64,000 nt of DNA from NCBI GenBank assembly GCA_027257055.1, contig JAPVLO010000162.1, positions 2,108,001-2,172,000 of the forward strand. Direction: 5' to 3'. Shown one piece after another: positions 1-10,644 of this stretch. Position numbers and translations under genes: made by a program. The first letter of the stretch is position 1. The number at the start of each line of letters is the position of its first letter. A model generated the notes under the pieces. It was not told the DNA's origin. It saw only the letters and a program-made list of their open reading frames with translations, and searched no databases. The stretch is from Cephalopachus bancanus (taxonomy: Eukaryota; Chordata; Mammalia; Primates; Tarsiidae).

Positions 1-746
1 ATATCTGTTGAACTTTCAGAAAGGAATTGGAAACTCTGAATTTAATTATCCTCATGCAAATTTGACCAGAAGCTTAAAGTGAGCATGTTTAACATTTACA
101 TCAAAGTTCACTGTGGGTATTAATAGAAGCAGGCTGGTTGGAAGTGGCTTTCATTTCTTTGGTTGTAATGCTGCAGAAACTTGACAATGAATACAAGTAG
201 GTTGTTACTGTGGTTTTTATGTTTCAGTTAAAAGATAGCACTGTGTTCTAGTATGCTCACACAACACAAAAGCCATATTATCAGACTTTGGATCAAATAC
301 CATATAAACTTGCCCCAAATAACCTCAGACTTCCTATGTTTGAGTTAGATCCGTGACTGTCGTCAGTTGACTCACTTTTGCAACAGCTTCAAAAACGTCG
401 AAGCAAGGCATTTGGGATCTCTGTCTCACCTCTGCTGTTTGAAAAGTAGTAATAGAATTGAAAATGTATTTTTGACCTTAAAAACCACCTCTAAAGTGCT
501 GTATTTACTTGTGTAATGATAACACTTTTTATGCTGGCTCTGCCAGTCCAAAAATAGGGGTGTGACTATTATGCAAGGGAGACCATTATGTAAGGTTGTG
601 ACCTTTATCATGGAACAAATTATTCTTTTTCCCATACTCTAAGTGTGAAACTGACTCAGCCAAATAAATGCTGCCATTGTGTTTAATTATGGGGTTAATG
701 GTAAAATTATTAGCTTAATCCAATTATCCCACATACTGAAATACAG
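1..746. other. Non-repeat sequence, no gene seen
   Basis: I recognise no repeat family and no gene here. The sequence is A+T-rich. Its right end (about 650-745) holds a TGACTCAGC (AP-1/NF-E2-like) site followed by several TAATTA/TTAAT homeodomain-type cores. That is compatible with a distal regulatory element but does not prove one. The longest reverse open frame (426-635) is short and resembles nothing I know. Confidence 0.5.
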
Positions 747-750
747 TGTT

Positions 751-1097
751 GTCTTAGTCCATTCCTGCTGCTATAACAAAATACCTTGGACTGGATAATT
801 TATAAAGGATGCAAATTTATTTCTCACAATTTTGGAGATTGAGAAGTTCAAGATCAAGGTGCCAGCAGATTCAGTGTCTGGTGAGAACTCTCTCTCCTCT
901 CCATAGATGGTACATGGCTGCTGCATCCTTACATGGCAGAAGGGGAGTAAACCCACTCCCTACAGCCCTCTAAAAGGGCACTAATCCCATCTGTGAGGGT
1001 GGAATCTCCCAAAGACCCCATGTCTTAATAACATCACCTTGGGTGTTAAGTTCCAACATATGAATTCTCGAGGGACACCAACCTTTGGGCCATAGCA
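751..1097 (-). mobile_element. ERVL-MaLR LTR (MST/MLT type), reverse strand
   Basis: Read on the reverse strand, this begins with TGCTATGG and ends with GACTAAGAC, the typical edges of MST/MLT solitary LTRs. In between are the family landmarks: an 'AATTCATATGTTG'-type block near the 5' end, the 'GGGATTAGTGCCC' block, 'CACCAGACACTGAAT', and 'CTTGATCTTGAACTT'. The LTR is diverged and no internal retroviral sequence follows on either side, so it is a solo LTR. MaLR LTRs are old non-autonomous relatives of ERVL and code for nothing. The exact subfamily would need an alignment. Confidence 0.85.
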
Positions 1098-1235
1098 AGT
1101 GGTCTAGAAGACTCTTTAGGTTGGCTTTCAGAAGTTTACAAAACTATCTCAGTTTGATGTAGTACCAATATGGCACTAAGTTGATCGTCTTATGAAATAT
1201 GTGAAGGCAGATCTGTCAGATGTTGAGGCTCTTTA

Positions 1236-1345
1236 AAAAAAAAGAATTTTTTTAAGGATGTGGGGTGCAATTCAGGATTAGGTGTACAAATGGTCATTGT
1301 ACAGGTAAAATTTGGCTCTTATTTGTGCCCATTCTCTATGAGACC
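1236..1345 (-). mobile_element. L1 3' tail fragment, reverse strand
   Basis: The reverse strand reads as an L1 3'-UTR end: a CCAAATTTTACCTGTACAAT-like block, then 'CCTAATCCTGAATTGCACCCCACATC', then an A-rich tail. On the + strand this appears as T-rich sequence and GATGTGGGGTGCAATTC. The same tail is seen at 62847-63139 and 39486-39600, so it belongs to the L1 lineage active in this genome. The 5' limit is uncertain. Confidence 0.7.
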
Positions 1346-1349
1346 GAAG

Positions 1350-3465
1350 GGCACTTTTCCTAGCCAGTGCCAGTGTTCCCCTGGTGCCTTGGGATTGAGT
1401 TTGTAGGTGATGCTGAACACCATCTAGTGAAAAGAATGGCAGGTTAGACATTGGAGTCACTGATCACTTTCACTTTGGGTGTTTTTGCCATAATAAAAGA
1501 TGATCATATACATTAGGATCAGAGGAAATGTTAAAGGTTATTGATTCTCACCTCTCATCCAAATTATTAAAACGAGACAAATGACCATCCGGTTTTGGCT
1601 TTTATAGGCCAGAGGTTACTTCCTTATAATACCATTTGCTCCATTGTTTGATGTTTCACAGGGTTAGAACATTCTTTGTGCTGAGCCAAAATCTTTTTAG
1701 TCAATGCCCAACTTATAAGGGGCTTGGAAAGTAAAACATTATATGTGTGAATATTTAAAAAAACCTGGTGTGTAAGTCTATAATATTATATTTGCTTGTG
1801 TGGACCTCCATGAGTGGATCTAACCTGAATTATAAAGCCTAAATTCTTGCCGTTTTTTTCAGCAACTCCCCAAACTGAAAGCAGCAACACCTTTGTGCTG
1901 TGGCCTCATGATCTAGGCATTGAGCTACTGTGGGTTTGTCTTGAAAATAGGGAAAATACTTCTGCCTCTCTAGCTTAGTTGGGAACTCTTACACTTTTTA
2001 AAGCTGGCTTGCTTTCTGATCCTCAAAGTTTACCATTCAAACTCTGAATAGGGTTAGGAATTCTACTTAACAGCTTGCTCTCCAGGACACTAGAGTCTTC
2101 TAGCTTTCTCCAGTGTGGGGTAGTGGGTGAATTACGTGCTGTGGGATGCCACTTGTCTGTGAGCTGTCATTGAACCACAGGGTGTCCCTGATTTGCTGCC
2201 CTGATTATATAGGATATTCTCTCATTATTAATTCATTCAGCTAGTATTTGTTGAGAGTTCATGGTTAGCACCTAGCACTGTGTGACCTCAGGAAGCTCTA
2301 GGCATCCTCTTCAACCAGATGTGTTATCACTAGAGAATCTTCAGTGAAGATGGAGCTATTCTAGGCTAGCTGAGGAGGCTCAGAGGACCCGGACCTGGAT
2401 CTCTGGGATTTTCCCTTGGGTACATTATGATCCCCAAAGGACCTCACCCCTTTGCCCTGCCAGTCTTAGCCCCCCCAAGAGCCTTTGAAGAGGATGCTGG
2501 GGCCCTGTTGGTCACTCTCCTCCTGCCACCATGTGGAAACTCTGACTCAGTGATGAAGGTTGGGAATTTAGACTTGGGCAGGGAGGAGTGTGGCAAGTTA
2601 TGGAACAGCAGACTAGGCAGAGGCTGATGGATTCTCAGGGTTTCTGGGTGGGCGTCCTTCTGTCACTTCCGTGCTCCTCTTTCACTGGACAGTCAACAGC
2701 TGAGATCTTGGCTGAGTTTCATAGTGGACAGTATCTTCTTGACTTCGACAAAGGTGGCGTGGTGTTAACAAGCCTCCTTTCTGATTCAGCACTTGGGTAA
2801 TTTCTTTCCTGCAACAACTGTGTGTCCCTGTGTCTTATCCGAGGAGGCTTCCAGGTGAATTTACTTCCTAGCAATCTCAGAGTGCAAACTGAAGGTGGAG
2901 TGTATTGTTCTAGGGCTCTAAATCTTGTTGAAGTAGAGAGAGGGGAGAAACCTGAACTATGTTTAAACAAACATGGTAGGTCCCTGGGCTCTCGATTGGC
3001 TGGCCCTTGGTTCTCACGGCTGAGTAGCAGCTTCAAGCAGAAGCTTCATCTTGGGTATTTATATCCTTGATGCTGAAACAAACACACATTATTAGACATT
3101 CTACAGTAAAACCTCTGCGGAAAATGGAGTTGGGAACTATGTATCCCCAAGGATAAGCCAGGCATTCAAGGCAAAAACTCAAATAACAGGAAAAGAAAAA
3201 AGGAAATTTGGGCTGCTAACAGGATGGAAAACGCAATGCTGCTCTGTAACGAAGTGACTGGAAACAGGTGACTGCTGTGATTACAGGGTGAGACGCAGGA
3301 GAGGCTGCGGATGCTAGGGCATGCCAGGTGTGCTGAATCCAGTGGTTAGAGGCCTGGCAGATCTGTGAGATTTGAGATGAACAAGCAAGATGGTAATTAA
3401 AGGTTTATAATGATCTGTTTATGAGTCTGCCTCCCAAGGGGATCCTGACTTCTTAGAGGAAGCTG
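1350..3465. other. Mostly non-repeat sequence; small L2-like piece
   Basis: No gene is recognised. A short L2-type antisense 3' end may lie at 2225-2290 (TTCATTCAGCTAGTATTTGTTGAG followed by a GTTAGCACC-like stretch). From 2420 to 3060 the DNA is more G+C-rich and has several overlapping open frames of 60-105 codons on both strands. None resembles a known protein, and none has a clear splice or promoter context. Confidence 0.45.
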
Positions 3466-3469
3466 GTAC

Positions 3470-3560
3470 AGTGGAGACTCTGGAATCTGAGTTTGGTACA
3501 AACCTTGGTTTTCCACTCATTTGCCAAGTTCCTCAACATGTTGCTACGTTAGTTTCATCA
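3470..3560 (+). mobile_element. MIR SINE fragment
   Basis: The order 'GACTCTGGAATCTGA', a TTGGTTTTCCACTC block, 'CAAGTTCCTCAAC' and 'TTAGTTTCATCATTGCCAAATAA' follows the central part of the MIR consensus (tRNA-derived, mammal-wide). It is strongly diverged and incomplete at both ends. Confidence 0.5.
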
Positions 3561-3609
3561 TTGCCAAATAAAAAAATCACAAGATCTTTACATTTGTAAA
3601 GGAGACCTT

Positions 3610-3916
3610 CTTTCTTTCTTCTTCTTCTTTTTTTTTTTGAGTTGGAGTCTCACTCTCTGTCACCCAGCTGTAGTGCAGTGGCATGATCACAGCCACTGCA
3701 GTCTCAATCTGCTGGGTTCAGGCAATCCTTCCACCCCAGCCTTCCTAGTAGCTGGAACTACAGGCACCATGCAGGGCTAACTTGTTAAAAATTTATTGTA
3801 GAGATGAGGTCTCTCTATGTTGCCCAGGCTAGTCTCAGACCCTTGGGCTCAGGCAATCCTCTTGCCTCTGCCTCCCAAAGTGCTGGGATTGCAGGCGTGA
3901 GCCACCGTGCCCTGCC
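3610..3916 (-). mobile_element. Alu dimer (old, J-like), reverse strand
   Basis: A T-rich stretch starts the element on the + strand. It is followed by GAGTTGGAGTCTCACTCTCT, the two-monomer Alu structure and GCCACCGTGCCCTGCC, so the Alu is on the reverse strand. It is flanked by a perfect 10-bp target-site duplication, AGGAGACCTT, at 3600-3609 and 3917-3926. The right monomer already carries 'ACAGCCACTGCAG' where ordinary AluJ has 'ATAGCTCACTGCAG', an early step toward the derived subfamily seen at 58588. Confidence 0.95.
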
Positions 3917-4096
3917 AGGAGACCTTATTTCTTATAAAGGATTACAACTTGCAGGGTAGCCGTTTTGAAGGCTGGAAAGGGCAGCCTCCGGCAGGGACCC
4001 TTAACAGGCACCTTGAGGGAGGGGAAGGCAGAACAGGGATTTATGCTGAATGGGCTAAGTACACATATTCAATAGGTAATAGAAGGAGCTGTGAGT

Positions 4097-4156
4097 ATTC
4101 AAGAAGTAGGGACACATGCGTGCATGATTCAAGAAGTAGGGACACACACATGCATG
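4097..4156. repeat. 30-bp tandem duplication
   Basis: Two adjacent 30-bp units, 4097-4126 and 4127-4156, each begin ATTCAAGAAGTAGGGACACA and end TGCATG. They differ at 3 of 30 positions, all in the alternating purine-pyrimidine part. No known repeat family covers this, so it is a local slippage or replication duplication. Confidence 0.9.
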
Positions 4157-4159
4157 TTA

Positions 4160-4789
4160 TATGCGTCCCGTGTTCACTCTGGGGTGGAGACATGATGTTT
4201 AAATGTATTACAATCAGATCGTAAATGTCAAGAGGTGAAGCAGGGACATGAAGGCACTCAAGTACACAGCCTCTGTAAACTGGCCAGAACCAGTCCGTGG
4301 TCAGTGGTCTCTTACCAGAAGAAGCTGACCTATTATTGAATCGCAGGAGTCTCTTATCCAGTCAGAGCTGTAGTTATGGTTGGTGGAGATAAGCATATGA
4401 TGGTGGGTGAGCTGCTATTGTTTCAATATTGCTTATCTGGAGGCTAGTACTTCTTAAGCTGCTAGAGAGAAAGAAAAACCTTGTGGCAGTTAGAATGCTT
4501 ATTAAGTGTGTGTGTTTGGGGATGGGTGTATATGACTTAACTCTTGCCTGGCATGGCCTCAGGTCTTCTCTATAATTTGGTATCTTATTGCCACAGAGTT
4601 CGTTCACTCCGTCTGTGATCTCTATTTTAACATGAATGCTAGTCAGTTGTTGCATCTAAACCACAAAAGAGAGGGAGTGTAATGAGGTATGTCTGACCTC
4701 ATGGCCAGGAACTCAGTTTTTAAGGTTTCTCTGGGGTTCCCTTGGCCAAAAGGGGTTCCGTTCAGTCCCTTGGTGGCGGATGGGAGGCT
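4160..4789. other. Non-repeat sequence, no gene seen
   Basis: No repeat family or gene is recognised. Short open frames on both strands (60-93 codons) overlap each other and resemble nothing known. Confidence 0.45.
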
Positions 4790-4794
4790 TAGGA

Positions 4795-4935
4795 TTTTAT
4801 TTTTAGTTCTCATTATCTGTGAAACAGCCATTGTAATAACACCTTCTCACAGGGTTGGGATGGGTCAATGTCAGGTCAAGTGCTTGGCATGGTGGCCAGT
4901 ATTCCTTACGTGTTAGGTATTGTTACTATTATCTA
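4795..4935 (+). mobile_element. MIR SINE, 3' part
   Basis: The 3' half of MIR on the + strand can be followed: TTCTCATTATCTGTGAAA, then CCTTCTCACAGGGTTG, then CAAGTGCTTGGCATGGTGG, then a GTTACTATTATC end. It is diverged. A short L2-type end follows at 4946-5000. Confidence 0.75.
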
Positions 4936-4945
4936 TATTTTTATA

Positions 4946-5000
4946 GCCCAGATCAGTACTTGGCTCATTGCCGACATTCAATGAATGTTTGTTGAATAGT
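4946..5000 (+). mobile_element. L2 3' end fragment
   Basis: CAGTACTTGGCTCATTG... then CATTCAATGAATGTTTGTTGAA matches the L2 3' terminus (GCCTGGCACATAGTAGG... AATAAATATTTGTTGAATGAA). The fragment is short and diverged. Confidence 0.55.
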
Positions 5001-5329
5001 AAGTGAGCATTTATGAATAGTGTTTTAATAAAAGTTTCATCTTCATTTGATTACTTCCTTCTCTCGCTGATTAATATTATTTGATGTATTACCAAAACAT
5101 ATGGAAAACTTTGGAATAAGCATTCTGAAAATAATGAAGGATCAAGTGCATGGTTAGTAAATACAAATACTTTTTCTTAAGAATCTAACAAGCATTTTTA
5201 TGAAAATAAAAAACATATTCCCTTCCATATGGTTCATCATTTTGCAAATATAGATTAGTGTTCAATTAACCATATTTCTCTTTGGGTCTGTTCTCCTCCT
5301 GTGAGAGGAAATAGCTACATCCTCTCAAA

Positions 5330-5570
5330 TATTTAAACCAGGAACCTGGAAATCATTGCTACCTCCCATTTTCCCCTCATTCCTCACATGCGTTCATGTT
5401 TGTGGACATGCACGCCATGTCCCATTTTGTCTTCTGATTAGTTTCTAAACCTGTCTTGTATGTCCATCTCTGCTATTATTGCCTTAGTCTAGCCACTGTC
5501 AACTCTTGTCTCCATTAATGTCATAGTGCTCTGACAATTAAGGAAAAGTCTTCTAGCAATGTCCAAGGCA
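5330..5570 (+). mobile_element. L2 LINE, ORF2 3' region
   Basis: AACCTGGAAATCATTGCTACCTCCC and the following CTCATTCCTCACATG, TCTCTGCTATTATTGCC and TAGTCTAGCC blocks follow the L2 ORF2 C-terminal coding region and the stretch after it. No long frame remains. L2 is an extinct mammalian LINE (CR1 clade). Confidence 0.6.
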
Positions 5571-5574
5571 ACCA

Positions 5575-7135
5575 TGGCCTAACTTCTTACTAGCAAGCAC
5601 TCCAGTGTTCATGCATGTAGGGTTTATGGCAGATTTATACAGCTTGTATTGGATTTTCATGGGTCTATTGAACAGTGGTGGGGCTTGCTTTCCTCTCCTG
5701 CTGAATTATGTACAAGAAGACTGCTGTGGAAGCTTGTTGGACATGTCTTGAAGTAGTTCTGAAGCTTGCTGTTTTCATGGAGGCATGTTAATTCTGAGGA
5801 AATAAAACTTCTTATGATTACAGAAGATCTAGCTGAGGAAATATCTGGCATAGAAAGTTGGAAAGATCATTTTTATGTATATTAGGAAAACATTCCTTAC
5901 TTAGTCCAAGTTTATTTAGCAAAGCCCACATGTGTCTTGAGGCTAACCTACTTAGGGCAGTTGATAGCCAGGGAAAGTCATACAGGAGTACGGAATCAAT
6001 CTGTCAGAATCTAGAGGCTAAAAGTCTCTATATTGATTAGGAAAACCCAAGTTAAATGGATTGATAGGCTCCAATTGGCTGTTATGAAAGATGACTTGAC
6101 CGCATTTGGGCAAACTTATTGACAGGCTTACCAGAATGGTTAGGGAATCCAGCTTGGCAAGGAATCATAAAGCACAGTGGTGGAACAGCATGATTGTGCC
6201 TCACCACAAGATCCGATGAGTCTGCTCCTGGAGGTGGGGCTTGAGGGAGATGCTGGGATGCACCATTTGGGCGGAGAAATGCATTTGTCAGGAGATAAAA
6301 TCGAGTGGTTCAAAGACTTGTCCTGGAGCTGGCATCCTTGATGCCGGTGGTTCTCCGTTCTCTCATCTATATCTGGCAGGGCTTCCTAACAGAGTCCAAA
6401 AGGGACTGTAGCTTTCAGAGCATCAGATTAGTCACTCCCTTGGGGATGTAGCTGCATGAGGTAATGGCCATACATACTTCTGCTTCTGAAGGAGGAGGGA
6501 CCTGTTTTGTGCACAGGTGACTGGAGAGCGGTGAGGAACGATATGAGAATAAAGGAAAATACTTGGAGTCTAGGTGGATAAAGAAGGAAAAGTTAGTAGG
6601 GGAAGGAGTCGTGTTTGTGAAAGACCATGTGATTGTGTAGGCATAGATAGAATTGGAGGGGCCACGTGACCAACCGTCATGTTGGAAGTTAGACTCCAGC
6701 TTTCTCTCTGCACTCTGCTGTAGACCCCAGGTGAGGTTTGACACGCTGGGCAATTCCAGCAGCCCCGGAAGAGCAGTGGAGAGGCTAACTCTCAATGCCA
6801 GTGACCTTGTGGTAGCCCTGGAGACATGGATGCATGCTGGGTCTTTTACCTGGCTCAGAGGCGACAACTAGCAAGAAGGCCATAGGGGAGGATCGTGAGC
6901 TGCTGGTTTTGTAGATATTAGATAAGACATTGGAGGGTCCCCTCAAGCTGGCTGGGGAAGGCTTCAAAGGAAGCCTGAGTTCTGGTAATTCAGGCATTTG
7001 TGGAAATGTGACATTTGTATTCATAGGCTCTGACACTTGGAATATTTGGAATTATAGACAGTGCCTGAATTTGAAGTGCTGTGATTATGCTATACCTAAT
7101 AGCATTCACTATAAAAAATGACTTAGCACTAATTT
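5575..7135. other. Non-repeat sequence, no gene seen
   Basis: There is no recognised repeat or gene over about 1.5 kb. A reverse open frame of 150 codons (6415-6867) is the longest non-repeat frame nearby. It overlaps forward and reverse frames of similar quality, has serine/proline-rich low-information content, and shows no similarity I can name. I treat it as chance. Confidence 0.45.
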
Positions 7136-7139
7136 ACAA

Positions 7140-7325
7140 ATGAATCCTAGAATTTTTTAGCTCAGGAAAGAAACTTAGGACTCATCGACTTCAACCCCTA
7201 CATTTTAAAAACTCAAGTCGGAGAGCAAAAATGGGGAGTGACTAGGCTGTGTCATACTGAGCATGTTGGTGACAGAATTAGGACTGAATCCAGATCTTCT
7301 GGTTCCTAGACTTGGCCCATTTAGA
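7140..7325 (-). mobile_element. MIR-type old SINE, reverse strand
   Basis: 'TTAGCTCAGGAAAGAAACTTAGGACTCATCGACTTCAACCCC', 'CATTTTAAAAACTCAAG', and 'CAGAATTAGGACTGAATCCAGATCTTCTGGTTCC' follow the antisense order of MIR3-like elements (the block around 'TCTAGTCCAACCCC...TTTTACAGATGAGG...AGGTCTTCTGACTCC'). The element is heavily diverged and the family assignment is approximate. Confidence 0.55.
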
Positions 7326-7763
7326 ACATAAAGAAGGAAGAAGGAGTGAGGGGTTTTTTTTGGAATTCATATGAAGTACTAAGGACAACTTGGTTTCACA
7401 TCAAATTAGAATTCTGAAAAATTACATTTTAACAAACCCATCAGTTTTCTAGTTCTCAGTATAGTAGTGTATACTTTATCTTGGTCACTTTATCTTGGCA
7501 CCTCGTCCCTGGTAGATTTTATTAGGAGAGAAATTTCACTGCAGTAGGGAACACAGGCCTCACACATGCTTGCTCCTGTCCCAGAGCCCGACTCTGGCTG
7601 TTTTCTCTGCTTCAAACACTCTTCCTCTAAATCATCTTAAAATTGTCTCCATCTCACCTTTCATGTCTCAGCTCACCTTTTGTGTCTCAGCTCAAGTGTC
7701 ACTTCCCCCAAAGGCTGTCACTTGTCACCTCCACCTCCCTTCCCAGAATGGTTTCTTCTCTCT

Positions 7764-7983
7764 CAGTGGCTCTCAACTGAGGGTGTCTTTACCTCCACCA
7801 GGGAACATTTGTCTGTTTGGAGATGTTTTTGACCATCACAACTGAGGTTGGGGCTGGGTGACACTGAGGTTGGGGCTGGGTGACACTGAGCAGAAGCCAG
7901 TGATGGTGTTAAATTTTCTACAATGTCACAGCAAAGAGCCAACTGCCCCAAAATGTCCATAATGCCAAGACTGAGAAACCCTG
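7764..7983. mobile_element. hAT-type MITE (MER-class) inside L2
   Basis: A 220-bp element has inverted ends CAGTGGCTCTCAA and, reversed, CAGGGTTTCTCAA, which is typical of hAT-Charlie MITEs. The inner blocks GGGAACATTTGTCTGTTTGGAG, GACCATCACAACTG and CCAAAATGTCCATAATGCC fit a common mammalian MER family whose exact name I do not give. It codes for nothing. A 22-bp tandem duplication sits inside it (7841-7884). The 8-bp target duplication has decayed. Confidence 0.8.
7841..7884. repeat. 22-bp perfect tandem duplication in MITE
   Basis: Units 7841-7862 and 7863-7884 are identical (ACTGAGGTTGGGGCTGGGTG plus AC). Family members normally have one copy, so the duplication happened after insertion. 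Perfect identity suggests it is fairly recent. Confidence 0.95.
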
Positions 7984-8275
7984 CTCTAACCCCATTATCT
8001 TAACTTTGTTTTTCCCCAAGACCATACCATGATCTGATCTTATTTATTTGTTTTCACGCTTTTGGGGTCTGTCTCCTCCCATCCCTTGAACGAAAGCTCC
8101 TTCAAGGCCAGAACATTCTTTGTTCACCGTTGTGTAAGCTTCCACAACAGTGCTTGGCACTTTCTAGGGGCTCCACTCATACAGATTGAATTGATTGAAC
8201 GAATGAGTCCATCAGTACCACTAGAGAAATAACGTGCAGGGCCGGCTGTACCATGGTGCATCATTCTCACTGATT

Positions 8276-8678
8276 GTGGTACATATACACAACGGAATAT
8301 TACCCAGCCAGGAAGAAGAACAACATCATGGATTTTGCAGCAAATTGGATGGAGTTGGAGACCATCATACTAAGTGAACTATCGCAGAAACAAGAACTAA
8401 ATACCACACGTTCTCACTCATAAGTGGGTCTTGAACATTAATCACATCACCCTAAGGGAGGGATCAACAGTCACTGGATACTACTAAGGGAGGGAGGAGG
8501 GTGGGAACATGACAACACAAAGTTTACTAGGTTTATTACCAGGGGGTGTGAGGGTCGGTTAGAAGCCCAAACTTCACCTGCGTGCAGCCTACTTATGTAA
8601 TTAATCCTCATGTGTATCCCACATTCCTATAATAAAATGCAATTAAAAAAATAAAATAAAATGTCAATTTTAGAAAAA
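8276..8678 (+). mobile_element. L1 3' end, 5'-truncated
   Basis: The element starts in the end of ORF2 (GTACATATACACAACGGAATATTA, GGATGGAGTTGGAGACCATC, CTCACTCATAAGTGGGTCTTG) and runs through a lineage-specific 3' UTR (CCCAAACTTCACCTGCGTGC, CTACTTATGTAATTAATCCTC) to an A-rich tail. The UTR resembles those at 27753, 46409 and 62847 but not the human L1PA type. It is 5'-truncated, as most L1 copies are. Confidence 0.93.
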
Positions 8679-8679
8679 A

Positions 8680-10415
8680 AGAGGAAGAAACCAAGATAAA
8701 CTTACCAGGTGAAATAAAATGGTTGGATTTTTATTTTATTTTATTTTTGGTCTCATATAATCAGGATCAGCACAGTTTTGCCTTTCAGAAAACTCACAAC
8801 TGAGAAAGGCAAAGGTTATTGAAATGAGTGGGTACTGCCTGGGTGACAGCTGTCAGCGTCATCCTGTAGCTCCTATAACTGCGGTTCTCAGGGCTCCTGC
8901 TGTGAAGGGGATGGAAACGAAGTCATTTGTACAGAAGCTACATTTGGCAAAGAGTAACAACTTATTGATTCAGGCTGTCCAGGAAGGCCATGCTTCTTCT
9001 CCATGTCTTTTCATTCCTAGTCTGGGTGGATTGAGAACACAAATTGTACTCAAATGTATTAACGGCTTTCTAATGTAAACTCTGCATCGTGAAGAAATAA
9101 AAGAATTTGAAGCACTAAAAAAGGGCCAGCATTTCAAGCTGGTGTATTTTACCTGATATGATATAATAAAAAAGAAAGAGCAGCCCAGCACTCATGTCAA
9201 ATCGGGGAGGCTTCAGAACAGTTTTCTCAATAGAACTGAATAATGTATTAGTGAGAGCATCTAACTAGCAAGCGTGATCAGGAGCATCATGGAGATAAAG
9301 ACAGAAAAGTGCCTCAACAGCTTTAAAATTCACAGATGGCAGATCAAGTAAAAGATCTGTTTATTACCCTTGGAACACTCTGTAAAATGCACATCGGAGG
9401 GCCAGGAAGTTTCTAACGGCAACTGCTGCACTTTGGAAAAGCCTCGGTGGATGGAACCTTTGCCACTTCACTATGGCAGAACAAGGAGGATGTTTTCCTG
9501 ACCACACAGCTTCGGTGCAACATGGTTGGGAAGCCGTTGTGCTTTGCCAGCAATGTCTGAAGACAAAGGCTAGAGAGATATGTATAATAATGCACTAGAG
9601 ATTGTTAGACCATGTGCTATGTTTCATAAAGTATTATACAAACAGCTTGATATAGAACATTAGAGAATATTAAAAGTTGCTTTCTAGTGTTTGGGCTCTT
9701 TGTGTCTACAATTCAGTGAATGTTGTGTACATGAACTGCATGGCTTGGGTCCCATATTTTTTTATGCCATGAAAATGTAAATTAATTAATGAACTTGATG
9801 GCCAATGAGCACTCTAGGATACCTATTGACCACAACTCTTACATATGGCCTATTTTAAAAACATTTCAGTTTAATGCAATGTTTAAACACATTTAATGCG
9901 TTGATGCAATTCACTTAAAGTGCAACTCTTCAAAACCCAAATTTAATCACTTCTTAACTATTTACTATCTAATACAAAAATGTAAACATGTGCTTAATAA
10001 CATTTACCTATCTATAAAATAATAAGATAGTTTCATGTATAACATGGATACTATTTGATGTCCAGTAATAATATGAATCAAACCATGTTATCCTGTAACA
10101 TAGTTTATGGTAAAAGCCTGATATATAGTATTTGACCTCCAAGACAAGTCTTAGGTCTGTCTTCTAACTGAGTGTGAGGAAACTGTCTGAATAGTATTGG
10201 TTCAAAAGCTCTGGTTTTACTGAGCCAAAAAGCTGAATGTATTCTGAAGATGAGGATTCTTGGTCCTTCCTCTGTGACTCATCATTAGGTCAGAGGGATC
10301 TCAAAAGACGAGAATGGTTGATTAATTTTTTAAGAGGGCTGGGATGAAGCAGGGAATATTTGAGGAGGTTCACAATCTTATATAAATGAATGAGTGGATA
10401 TTTTCCTTGTGTGGT
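8680..10415. other. Non-repeat sequence, no gene seen
   Basis: About 1.7 kb without a recognised repeat or gene. Two complementary open frames (8824-9078 forward, 8970-9191 reverse) overlap and resemble nothing I know. The stretch from 9600 to 10100 is strongly A+T-rich. Confidence 0.45.
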
Positions 10416-10419
10416 GGCT

Positions 10420-10640
10420 GGCTTTGGAGTTAAGTGACCTTGAGTCCAAATTCTGACTCACTCATCTACTAGGTTTTGAATGACAATAACTACTTAAACT
10501 TCTCAGAGTCTATATCGGTTAAATGGGGATTAGTAATAAGTGCCTTATAGGATTATTGTAAGGACTAGGAATGTGTACGGAAAGTGCTTAGCTGCCTGGC
10601 ACCCAGAAAGCATTCAATAGATGGAAGCTATTAGCAATAT
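10420..10640 (+). mobile_element. MIR SINE
   Basis: The MIR order is seen on the + strand: GTGGCTGGCTTTGGAGT, GACCTTGAGTCCAAATTCTGAC, CTCAGAGTC... GGTTAAATGGGGATTAGTAATA, TTGTAAGGACTAGGA, AAGTGCTTAGCTGCCTGGCAC, and TCAATAGATGGAAGCTATTA. The copy is nearly full length and diverged. Confidence 0.85.
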
Positions 10641-10644
10641 TTAC

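Larger units (their letters stand above)
7565..8212 (+). mobile_element. L2 LINE, split by a hAT MITE
   Basis: The L2 3' region reads on the + strand as TGCTTCAAACACTCTTCC, TCTCAGCTCAAGTGTCACTTCC, then after the inserted MITE 'TCTCCTCCCATCCCTTGAACG', 'CAGAACATTCTTTGTTCACC', 'CAGTGCTTGGCAC' and the end 'GATTGAACGAATGAG'. The MITE at 7764-7983 interrupts it, so the MITE moved after this L2 copy was already in place. Confidence 0.8.

Noticed and set aside
6415..6867. 150-codon reverse open frame
   Set aside because: Serine/proline-rich with no motif, overlapped by other frames on both strands, and no splice or promoter signals.
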